A stretch of 64,000 nucleotides of DNA from Candidatus Microthrix subdominans. GTDB taxonomy: Bacteria; Actinomycetota; Acidimicrobiia; Acidimicrobiales; Microtrichaceae. Location: the NCBI GenBank assembly GCA_016719385.1, contig JADJZA010000001.1, positions 1,116,001-1,180,000 of the forward strand, written 5' to 3'. Of this stretch, positions 32,967 through 40,268 are shown in pieces (the first letter of the stretch is position 1; each line of letters begins with the position of its first letter). Below the pieces are notes generated by a model that was not told where the DNA came from, searched no databases, and saw only the letters and a program-made list of their open reading frames with translations. Made by a program: the position numbers and the translations under genes.

Positions 32967-34373
32967 CTAGCCGCCGGTGAGCGCACGGGCGCGCTGCAAC
33001 CGGTCGATCGTGGCGCTGCGTCCGAGAAGGGCGAGCGCCTCGAACAGCGGTGGTCCGACCGTGCGGCCGGTGACCGCCACGCGGATGGGCGCCTGGGCCT
33101 TGCCAAGCTTGAGCCCGTTGGCCTCGCCGAGGGCCAGCGTCGCAGCGTGGAGCGCTTCGGCGGTCCACTCGATGTCGGCGAGGGCCGCGATGGCACCGTC
33201 GAGCAATGCAGGTGCCGCCTCGTTGCCGGTGAGGGCCTTGGCGACCGATGCCTCGTCCATCTCGGGCTGATCGAGAAAGAGGAAGTCGACCATCGACGGA
33301 ACCTCGGCCAAGGTCTTCACCCGGCTCTGCACTTCGCCGGCCAGCGCCAGAAACACGTCTCGGTCGAAGTCGTCTGCGTTCCACGGCCCCTGGGCCAGGT
33401 AGGGCTCCGCCGCGTCGAGAAACTCCTCCGGGCTCAAGGCGCGTACCTTCTCGGCGTTGACGTGGGCCAGCTTTTTGGGGTCGAAGGCGGCCGGTGCGGG
33501 GTTGATGCCCTCCAGCGTGAACTGCTCGATGATCTCGCCGACCGGACGGACCTCGATGCCGTCGTTGGGCCCCCAGCCGAGCAGGGCCAGGTAGTTGACC
33601 ATCGCCTCCGGGAGGTACCCGGCCTGCCGGTAGTTCTCCACCGCCACGTCGTCGCGCCGCTTCGACAGCTTCTTACGTCCCTCGCCGACGATCAGCGGCA
33701 GGTGGGCGAAGATCGGCTGATCCTCGATGCCCATCGCCCGGCGCAACAGCACCGCCTTGGGGGTGGTGTTGAGCAGGTCTTCGCCGCGAACGACGTGGGT
33801 GATCCCCATGGCGGCGTCGTCGATGGCGTTGGCGATGAGGAAGGTCACCGACCCGTCGCTGCGGGCGATGACGAAGTCCTCCAGGTTGGAGCATTCGAAG
33901 CTGACGTTGCCGCGGATCACGTCGTCGAAGGCGACCGTTCCGGTATCGGGGGTGGCAAAGCGCACCACGGTGTCCTCGCCGACCGGCAGGTCGCGCTCAC
34001 GGCAGAACCCGTCGTAGCCCGGCGGTCGGTTGGCCTCGGCATTGCGGGCATCGACGTCGCTGCGCAGGCAATCGCAGGCGTAGGCCTTGTTCTCCTCGAG
34101 CAGCCGGCCGACCGCCTGGCGATAGACGTCGGCGCGCTCGGACTGGCGCAGCTCCTCGCCTCGGTTGTCCCAGTCGAGGCCCAGCCATTCCAACGTGTCG
34201 AACACCATCGTCACCAGCTCGGGTCGCGACCGCTCGGCGTCGGTGTCCTCGATGCGGACCAGAAACTCGCCGCCGACCGCTCGGGCGAACAGCCAGTTGA
34301 ACAGAGCGGTCCTGGCCGAGCCGAGGTGCAGCGAGCCGGTGGGGGACGGGGCAAAGCGAACGCGGGTGGTCAC
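32967..34373 (-). CDS. gltX: Glutamyl-tRNA synthetase
   Basis: 468-residue class I synthetase. The HIGH-like motif is PSPTGSLHLGSART near the N-terminus and the KMSKS-like motif is KKLSKRRDDVAV. Zinc-free bacterial form with the C-terminal anticodon-binding domain. It charges tRNA-Glu and, if non-discriminating, tRNA-Gln. Both tRNA genes lie 3' in the same orientation, an unusually direct link between enzyme and substrates. ATG 34373 (MTTRVRFAPSPTG) is the standard start. Confidence 0.97.
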   Translation of the reverse strand: MTTRVRFAPSPTGSLHLGSARTALFNWLFARAVGGEFLVRIEDTDAERSRPELVTMVFDTLEWLGLDWDNRGEELRQSERADVYRQAVGRLLEENKAYACDCLRSDVDARNAEANRPPGYDGFCRERDLPVGEDTVVRFATPDTGTVAFDDVIRGNVSFECSNLEDFVIARSDGSVTFLIANAIDDAAMGITHVVRGEDLLNTTPKAVLLRRAMGIEDQPIFAHLPLIVGEGRKKLSKRRDDVAVENYRQAGYLPEAMVNYLALLGWGPNDGIEVRPVGEIIEQFTLEGINPAPAAFDPKKLAHVNAEKVRALSPEEFLDAAEPYLAQGPWNADDFDRDVFLALAGEVQSRVKTLAEVPSMVDFLFLDQPEMDEASVAKALTGNEAAPALLDGAIAALADIEWTAEALHAATLALGEANGLKLGKAQAPIRVAVTGRTVGPPLFEALALLGRSATIDRLQRARALTGG

Positions 34374-34404
34374 CTGGCCGAGGGTAGCGCCGCGTCGCTC
34401 CGGT

Positions 34405-35055
34405 TCACGACCAACGGTCGTGGTGGATCACGTTGGACTTGTCGCGACGCGGCCCGGGCTTGAAGTCGGTGCCCAGGGTGTAGGCGGTCGGAATGAGGGC
34501 CACCTGGGTCACCCGGTCATAGGGGATGTCCAACAGCTCGGCGGCCTGCTTCTCGAAGGGCAGGTGCAACGTGGTCCAGACCGTGCCCAGGCCTCGCTCG
34601 CGAGCCGCCAGCATGTAGCTCCAGGTCGCCGGCAGGATCGACCCGTACAGCCCGGCCATCATCGACTGGTCCAATCCCTCCGGTCGGCCGTAGATGCACG
34701 GGATGAGGTGCACCGGTACCTCGTGCAGGTGTTCCGCCAGGTACTCCGCTGACGAACGGACGCGATTCTGTACCGAGCCGTCATCGGTGTCACCCGCTTT
34801 GGCCGCCGCCTCTTTTTGCATGGCGATGTACCCGGAGAACGCCTCCCGGTACAGCTCGGCCAGACCGAGACGCAGCTTCGGATCCCGAACGACGAGAAAG
34901 TGCCACCCCTGGGCATTCGATCCCGTCGGGGCCTGAAGCGCCGCATCGAGACACTCGTCGATCACCTCGGGCTCGACCTCCCGTTCGAAGTCCAAGCGCT
35001 TGCGCACGGCGCGCGTGGTGGCGAGAAGCTCGTCGCTGGTCAGGTGGAGTCGCAT
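34405..35055 (-). CDS. Nitroreductase-family protein
   Basis: 216-residue FMN-dependent oxidoreductase fold. TTRAVRKRLDF at the N-terminus is the FMN phosphate-binding arginine region; APTGSNAQGWHFLVVRDPKLR and the C-terminal LIPTAYTLGTDFKPGPR are typical. It probably reduces an unidentified electrophile with NAD(P)H. It lies 31 nt upstream of gltX on the same strand. Confidence 0.85.
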   Translation of the reverse strand: MRLHLTSDELLATTRAVRKRLDFEREVEPEVIDECLDAALQAPTGSNAQGWHFLVVRDPKLRLGLAELYREAFSGYIAMQKEAAAKAGDTDDGSVQNRVRSSAEYLAEHLHEVPVHLIPCIYGRPEGLDQSMMAGLYGSILPATWSYMLAARERGLGTVWTTLHLPFEKQAAELLDIPYDRVTQVALIPTAYTLGTDFKPGPRRDKSNVIHHDRWS

Positions 35056-35110
35056 GTCTCCTGTGTAGCCGCTGTCAAGGCGCAGTGTCGGCGAAATCAG
35101 GGCGACGGCG

Positions 35111-36046
35111 CTAGCCGAGAGAGGCCTCGATCGTCCGGCCTACGGTGGTGGCCAGCCTGGCCGGCAGCACCGCCCGGAGGGCGAGACGCTGGTCGTCCAG
35201 GTCGGGGTAGCGGTCGAGCAGCCAGCGGGCGAAGGCACCTCGGTCCATCCAGCGGGCGGCGGAGGGGCTGAGCTCGGACCACTCGGCCCGCCCCGCACCC
35301 ACGGCGAGACGTATCCGGTCCCATCCGAATCGGCCCAGGTCCCTGGAGGCGGCGCTGAGCTGCATCGACGTCGGGGCGGACGCGCCCAGCGGGTGATGGC
35401 GGACCGCGTCGGCCCAGGTTCTGACCCGTCCCGGGTGGAGTGCACCGGCGGCCAGCAACCGGTCCACCCACATCGAGCAGACGAGGTCGGCGGGGGTGCG
35501 GGCTTCAGGCGCTGTCGACAGCCCCAGGTACAACAACACGGCATCGACGGCAGCGCCCCGTCCGGCGACCGTCGTCGTGCCCTCACGCCAGTTGCCGACG
35601 GTGACCGCATACTCGCCGCATCGCGTGGCGGCGACCGCCACGCACATCGGCGCACCCGGCTCGCCGCCGGTGCCCGCAGAGTTGGGGCCGGGAGCGACCA
35701 GCGCACCAACGGCAAGGGCGACGAGCTCGACGTCGGGAGCTGCTCGGCGGCACCACACCAACTGGAGGGGGTCGGGCGAGCCGGCCTGGCCGTCAGCGGT
35801 GCGACGGCCCGGTTGGGGCGACCACCAGCGAAGCAGCCCGGAGGCGGTGATTTCGACCAGTGCGTCCCGGGGATCACCCAGGTCGACAAGCGCTGCGGCC
35901 CAGGCGGCGGGGGAGCGGCTGGACAGGGGCAAAGCCGCCTGTCGACCGGGGGACAACGGGAGTACCCGGCGGCCGGCCGGTGCAGGTTTGGTTGGAGGCG
36001 GAACCGCTGGGAACTGATTGTTTGGGGTCTGGTCGTTTGAAGACAT
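35111..36046 (-). CDS. Conserved hypothetical protein, unknown function
   Basis: 311 residues that I do not recognise. The N-terminal about 40 residues are Pro/Asn/Gln-rich (MSSNDQTPNNQF). The next region, DPRDALVEITASGLLRWWSPQPG and LVALAVGALVAPGP, looks like alternating strands; the last third is helical and Trp-rich with RWMDRGAFARWLLDRYPDLDDQRLALRAVLPARL. No membrane segment or known motif is visible. The ATG at 36046 is divergent from the HIT gene with 81 nt between. Confidence 0.65.
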   Translation of the reverse strand: MSSNDQTPNNQFPAVPPPTKPAPAGRRVLPLSPGRQAALPLSSRSPAAWAAALVDLGDPRDALVEITASGLLRWWSPQPGRRTADGQAGSPDPLQLVWCRRAAPDVELVALAVGALVAPGPNSAGTGGEPGAPMCVAVAATRCGEYAVTVGNWREGTTTVAGRGAAVDAVLLYLGLSTAPEARTPADLVCSMWVDRLLAAGALHPGRVRTWADAVRHHPLGASAPTSMQLSAASRDLGRFGWDRIRLAVGAGRAEWSELSPSAARWMDRGAFARWLLDRYPDLDDQRLALRAVLPARLATTVGRTIEASLG

Positions 36047-36127
36047 GCGAACTCCCGAATGGGGGGGCGGCGACGAACGCCACCTGTTTTCGAGACCCGG
36101 GAGTGGGCGAGTCCGACCCGTGGCACC

Positions 36128-36661
36128 ATGATCGCCATGGCCAGTGACAGCCAGACCGACGCCAACCGTGCCGATGATCACCGCGACGACGAGAGCGCAG
36201 CTGCGGCGTGCGTCTTCTGTCGTGTCGTCTCAGGCGCCGACCCTGCCCACGTCGTGTTCTCCGATGACGTGGCCGTCGCCTTTCTCGACCGGGTTCCGCT
36301 GTTCCACGGGCACACCCTGATCGTCCCCCGGGCGCACGTCGACACGCTGTCCGACCTGCCAGCGTCGTTGGTGGGCCCGTTCTTTCTACGCGTGCAGCGC
36401 CTGGCCGACGTGGTCGAAGAGGCCTTGGACGCCAAAGGCACGTTCGTGGCGATGAACAACCGAGTCAGCCAGTCGGTGCCCTACCTCCACACCCACGTGG
36501 TGCCCCGTCGACCCAAGGACGGACTGCGCGGGTTCTTTTGGCCGAGAACCCGCTACGACACCGACGAGCAGGCCGCCGGGGTGGCGCAGCGGCTGGCTGC
36601 CGCATGGGCGGCGAGTGGCCAGCGTGACGGCCTGCCCGGGCTCAACCCCTCAGGCGAGTAG
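36128..36661 (+). CDS. HIT-family hydrolase
   Basis: 177 residues. After a charged N-terminal about 25 residues, the HIT domain reads CVFCRVVSG, VVFSDDVAVAFLDRVPLFHGHTLIVPRAHVDTL and the active-site line SQSVPYLHTHVVPRR. The triad should be H-x-H-x-H-x-x; the first His is Tyr, but the two later histidines, including the nucleophilic middle one, remain. Such proteins hydrolyse nucleotide phosphoramidates or dinucleoside polyphosphates. An ATG at 36137 is an alternative start. Confidence 0.87.
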   Translation: MIAMASDSQTDANRADDHRDDESAAAACVFCRVVSGADPAHVVFSDDVAVAFLDRVPLFHGHTLIVPRAHVDTLSDLPASLVGPFFLRVQRLADVVEEALDAKGTFVAMNNRVSQSVPYLHTHVVPRRPKDGLRGFFWPRTRYDTDEQAAGVAQRLAAAWAASGQRDGLPGLNPSGE

Positions 36662-36672
36662 CATCTCCGCCC

Positions 36673-37524
36673 GTGGCGGACGCTTCAGCCCCCAAACACC
36701 CAATCTTGCAACGACTGAGCGGCTCGGCCGTTCGGTTGGTGATGGTGGCCGTCATCGTTGGCGCGGTCGGCCTGGGTATCGGCCAGGCGATGGGGCAGGC
36801 GATCTCCAAGCTGCCCGACCCCACCGAGGGTGCCGTCGTGCTCGATCAGCTCAGCCTGGGCGGCATCGATCCGACGACGCTGCTGTTGGAAGAAGGCGAC
36901 CTGCCCGCCGACTGGAAGGTCGCCCCTTCATTCCCCGGCCTGGTCGGCGGAACCTGGTGCGGTGAAGAGGTGGAGACGACCGGCATGCGGTCCTCCCCGA
37001 TCGATACGGCCACCTTTCTGTTTCCCGAGAACAACAGCGTGTTGGTCTCCGAGGTCGCCAGCTTTGATCGTCCCCAGTTCGCCGCGAACTACGTGAGCGA
37101 CGTCACCGAGGTGATGCTGGACTGCCCGAGCTACTTCGAGCCTGGCTTCGACGGAAAGTCGAAGGTCAAGGTCGAAGTGACCGATCTGGGTACCAAGCAG
37201 CCGATCACCGACTACGTCAGTCGGGTTTTTCAGGTGGAGGGCGGCGGCAACTACGACATCAGAACCGTGTTCCAAGTGGGTTCATCGGTCGTTGCGCTTC
37301 ACTATGCCGGGTCGGAGCGACCCAGTCGCAACCTGATGTCCGACGTCGAGGAGACCATCCTCACCCGGGTCAGCCCCGACGACTTCGGCGACACGTCGAC
37401 AACGGTCGCCGGGGTGACGCCGCTTCCGCCGCAATCGACCAACAAGCTCGACGACGGCAAGCTGGAAAAGGCCCCGGCCAACGAGACCGACGACGGCATC
37501 CCTCCACCGACCACCGTGGGCTAG
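36673..37524 (+). CDS. Membrane-anchored extracytoplasmic protein, unknown function
   Basis: 283 residues. One N-terminal hydrophobic segment (AVRLVMVAVIVGAVGLGIGQAMG) serves as signal anchor; the rest is hydrophilic and predicted outside. Two cysteines (GGTWCGEE and LDCPSYF) could form a disulphide. The pattern of strands resembles actinobacterial PknH-type sensor-like domains, but I cannot assign it. The tail is Thr/Pro-rich (PPPTTVG). It starts with GTG 11 nt after the HIT stop, so likely co-transcribed. Confidence 0.7.
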   Translation: MADASAPKHPILQRLSGSAVRLVMVAVIVGAVGLGIGQAMGQAISKLPDPTEGAVVLDQLSLGGIDPTTLLLEEGDLPADWKVAPSFPGLVGGTWCGEEVETTGMRSSPIDTATFLFPENNSVLVSEVASFDRPQFAANYVSDVTEVMLDCPSYFEPGFDGKSKVKVEVTDLGTKQPITDYVSRVFQVEGGGNYDIRTVFQVGSSVVALHYAGSERPSRNLMSDVEETILTRVSPDDFGDTSTTVAGVTPLPPQSTNKLDDGKLEKAPANETDDGIPPPTTVG

Positions 37525-37543
37525 AGCGCCGACGCTCGGTGCG

Positions 37544-38389
37544 TCACAGGTCATCCATCAGCTTGAAGACCTCGCCGAGCGCCACCCCGAACGGATGGCC
37601 GGCCTCGGCGAGCAGGCGGCGTTCCCGGTCGACGAATTCGGCGTGCAGTTCCGCCGGGTCCAGTCCGGACCCGGCGCCCCCCACCCGGTGGTAGTGGGTG
37701 GTTTCGAACTGGGAGCGATGTGCCTCCAGCGCAGCGATCCGCGCCCGGAGGTGTTGGGGCTCGGCCGGTTCCACGTGATCGACCTCGTCGGCCTCGAAGA
37801 GCAGCAGCGCACTCGGGCGGTGGCGCTCCAGGCCGAGCTCGGGCAGGAAGTGGGGGTCCCGAGCGGCGACGATTCCGTCGATCGTCAGCCAACCAGCGGC
37901 CCGGTGATCGGGGTGGAGCCGGTAACGCTTCCACGGGTCGTGTCCCAAGATGACGTCGGGCCGGACGGTCCTGATCGCCGCGACCACCTCCGACCGGGCA
38001 CCGGCATCGTTGGCGAGCTCGCCGTCGATGCGCCCGAGGAACGTCACCTCGCCGGTCCCGCCGAGACAGCGTGAGGCCGCTCGCTGCTCCTCCTGACGTC
38101 GGCGCACCAGCTCGGGAAGGTTGGCGGACGGGTCCCACGTGCCCTTCGAGCCGTCGGTGCAAATCAGGTGATGGATGCGGGTGCCGGCGGCGGCCCAGCG
38201 GGCCAGGGTCGCTCCGCAGCCGAACTCGACGTCGTCGGGGTGGGCGCCGATCGCCATCGCCACGTCGGGCCGGGGCAGCCCGAGAGCCGAGGCTGGCCGG
38301 GCCGCTGGGGACTGCCCCGGTGGGGCAGATGTGACTTGGTGAGACGTCGGCGGCGGAGACGCTGCCGGGGGAACCTCTGGTGGGGTCAC
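37544..38389 (-). CDS. PIG-L (LmbE)-family N-acetylglucosamine deacetylase-like protein
   Basis: 281 residues. A Pro/Ser/Thr-rich N-terminal about 40 residues precedes the LmbE domain: AIGAHPDDVEFGCGATLARW (zinc HPDD), TDGSKGTWDPS, and the downstream histidines LHPDHRAAGW. The family deacetylates GlcNAc-containing lipids or thiols. The gene overlaps the stop of cofC by 4 nt (GTGA), and its start lies just after the cofC (GTGTGG)n repeat; AGAGG upstream is the only SD-like sequence. Confidence 0.86.
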   Translation of the reverse strand: MTPPEVPPAASPPPTSHQVTSAPPGQSPAARPASALGLPRPDVAMAIGAHPDDVEFGCGATLARWAAAGTRIHHLICTDGSKGTWDPSANLPELVRRRQEEQRAASRCLGGTGEVTFLGRIDGELANDAGARSEVVAAIRTVRPDVILGHDPWKRYRLHPDHRAAGWLTIDGIVAARDPHFLPELGLERHRPSALLLFEADEVDHVEPAEPQHLRARIAALEAHRSQFETTHYHRVGGAGSGLDPAELHAEFVDRERRLLAEAGHPFGVALGEVFKLMDDL

Positions 38390-39090
38390 GGGCGAACCTC
38401 TGGTGTGGGTGTGGGTGTGGGTGTGGGTGTGGCCGTGGGGCGTGGCAGCTCGGGCGGCCAGGCCCCGAGTTCCTGGGGCGGCCACAGGTCGTCGGAGCGG
38501 TCGACGTCCCAGGCCAGGGTCGGGACGTCGATCGAGTCGACGCCCAGACCGAGCCGCCTTGCCTCCGCTCGGTGCCGTGCATAGGAACGGGGGCCGTAGG
38601 CGGGCCGGAACCCAACCGAGGTGGGCAGGCACATCACGTTGGTGCCGTCCCGGTGCCGGTCGGGCACCAGCACAGCTCGGCCGGGGTGCACCAACGACGG
38701 AAGGTCGGCTGCGAAGGGCAGGTCGGCGTGCGCGATCACCGCGTGGGACGCCCCGGCACGCTTGGCTCGGGAGAGCGCCTCGGCGAGGGCGCCGTTGAGG
38801 CCGAGCCCCGGGGTCCAACACACGTCGGCCCTGTGGAGGCGGGCGAAGCCGGCCACCTCCTCGTCGTCGCAGACCACCCAGACCGCAGCGGGTGCGGCAG
38901 CCTCGATCACACGGGCGGCCATGCCCCGGGCCAAGGCGGCACGTTCGTCGGGGCCGAGCACCGGCCCGAGGCGAGCCTTGGCGGTGGCGAACGACTTCAC
39001 CGGGATCAGAACGACCATGTCGCTCGACACCCGATCCTGAGCGTGGAGGTTGACGAGGGTCTCGTCGGTGCGCACGTGCGGGCTCGTCAT
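38386..39090 (-). CDS. cofC: 2-phospho-L-lactate/phosphoenolpyruvate guanylyltransferase (CofC/FbiD)
   Basis: About 234 residues. The nucleotidyltransferase core is VVLIPVKSFATAKARLGPVLGPDERAALARGM, with HADLPFAAD and VLVPDRHRDGTNVMCLP as active-site signatures. CofC/FbiD makes the guanylylated precursor that FbiA attaches to the deazaflavin, so this gene points to coenzyme F420. The C-terminus carries a (TP)n tail from a (GTGTGG)5 microsatellite. ATG 39090 is used; the second Met (39018) right before VVLIPVKS is also possible. Confidence 0.88.
   Translation of the reverse strand: MTSPHVRTDETLVNLHAQDRVSSDMVVLIPVKSFATAKARLGPVLGPDERAALARGMAARVIEAAAPAAVWVVCDDEEVAGFARLHRADVCWTPGLGLNGALAEALSRAKRAGASHAVIAHADLPFAADLPSLVHPGRAVLVPDRHRDGTNVMCLPTSVGFRPAYGPRSYARHRAEARRLGLGVDSIDVPTLAWDVDRSDDLWPPQELGAWPPELPRPTATPTPTPTPTPEVRP
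38403..38432. repeat. (GTGTGG)5 microsatellite in cofC 3' end
   Basis: Five perfect 6-bp units. On the minus strand they encode TPTPTPTPTP near the cofC C-terminus, 14 bp before the downstream PIG-L start codon. Unit-number changes keep frame. Confidence 0.85.
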
Positions 39091-39260
39091 CTCGCTCGCT
39101 CGCTCGCCATCCACCTCGATCGTAGCGGCGAAGGTACCGACGTTTGGGCGGAGGTCGGATCGTTGGCTGAGGTACCCTCGGCCAACCTCGGCTCGGCCAC
39201 GTCGCCGCAGGTGGTGAGCTGTCGTCGGTCAACGTGGTCACGACGTAGAGGGGTCCAGAC

Positions 39261-40268
39261 ATGAAACCAGTTTCGGTATCGGTCATCGGGGGCGGATCGT
39301 GGGGCACCACGGTGGGCCACTTGGCGGCGCACAACGCCCAGACCCTGTTGTGGGCGCGCTCGGAAGCGACGGTGTCCGACATCAACGACTACAACGCCAA
39401 CCTCCGGTATCTCGAGGGCTACAACCTCCATCCGGGCCTGCGAGCCACTTCGGACCTGGAGGAGGCGGTGCGCTGCGCCGACGTGTTGGTGATGGGCGTT
39501 CCGAGCCAGGCGTTTCGCGAGACGTTGGGGCAGGTGGGGCAGTTCCTGCGCCCATGGGTGCCGGTCGTGTCGCTGACCAAGGGCCTCGAGCTGAGCACCC
39601 GCAAGCGCATGAGCCAGGTGATCCACGAGGTGTTGCCCGGTCACCCGGCCGCCGTGTTGACCGGGCCCAACCTGGCCAAGGAGATCCTGGTGGGTGATGC
39701 GGCCGCCACCGTGATCGCCACGCCGGACCCGGTGGTTGCCGAGACGCTGCAGGCGGTGTTCGCCACCGAACGTTTTCGCGTCTATGCCAACCCGGACGTG
39801 ATCGGCTGCGAACTGGGTGGCGCGCTCAAGAACGTGATCGCCATCGCCTCGGGCATGGCGGACGGGCTTGGCACGGGCGACAATACGCGTGCGGCAGTGA
39901 TCACCCGGGGCCTGGCCGAGTTGACCGCTTTGGGGGTGGCGATGGGTGGCCAGCAGGTGACCTTTGCCGGCCTGGCCGGCATGGGCGACCTGATCGCCAC
40001 CTGCATCTCGCCCCAGAGCCGCAACCGACACGTCGGCGAGCAACTGGGTAAGGGCCGCAGTATCGAGGAGATCGTCGACGAGATGAACATGGTGGCCGAG
40101 GGGGTCAAGACCTCCAACGTCGTGATGGAGTTGGCTCGCGAGTACGAGGTGGATGTGCCGATCACCGCTCAGGTGCAGGCGGTATGCCACGAGGGGCGCT
40201 CCGCAGCCGACGCCTACAGCGGCCTGCTGGGCGGCCGGACTGGCGTTGAGCACCTGGGCTACGAGTGA
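39261..40268 (+). CDS. gpsA: Glycerol-3-phosphate dehydrogenase [NAD(P)+]
   Basis: 335-residue enzyme making sn-glycerol 3-phosphate from DHAP for phospholipids. Rossmann GGGSWGTTVGHL at the N-terminus, VTLTKGLELSTRKRMSQVI, GPNLAKEI, catalytic Lys in GALKNVIAIASGMADGLG and RGLAELTALG-type region all fit. The 170-nt upstream gap after cofC contains no gene I can see. It overlaps the next gene by 4 nt (GTGA). Confidence 0.96.
   Translation: MKPVSVSVIGGGSWGTTVGHLAAHNAQTLLWARSEATVSDINDYNANLRYLEGYNLHPGLRATSDLEEAVRCADVLVMGVPSQAFRETLGQVGQFLRPWVPVVSLTKGLELSTRKRMSQVIHEVLPGHPAAVLTGPNLAKEILVGDAAATVIATPDPVVAETLQAVFATERFRVYANPDVIGCELGGALKNVIAIASGMADGLGTGDNTRAAVITRGLAELTALGVAMGGQQVTFAGLAGMGDLIATCISPQSRNRHVGEQLGKGRSIEEIVDEMNMVAEGVKTSNVVMELAREYEVDVPITAQVQAVCHEGRSAADAYSGLLGGRTGVEHLGYE

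Noticed and set aside
32265..34463. 732-codon open frame on the plus strand
   Set aside because: It is the antisense shadow of ydcF and gltX, with Arg/His/Gln-rich nonsense composition.
38403..38432. Telomere-like or G-quadruplex regulatory element
   Set aside because: The hexamers have only G2-G3 runs broken by T and lie in a coding frame; a microsatellite linker explains them.
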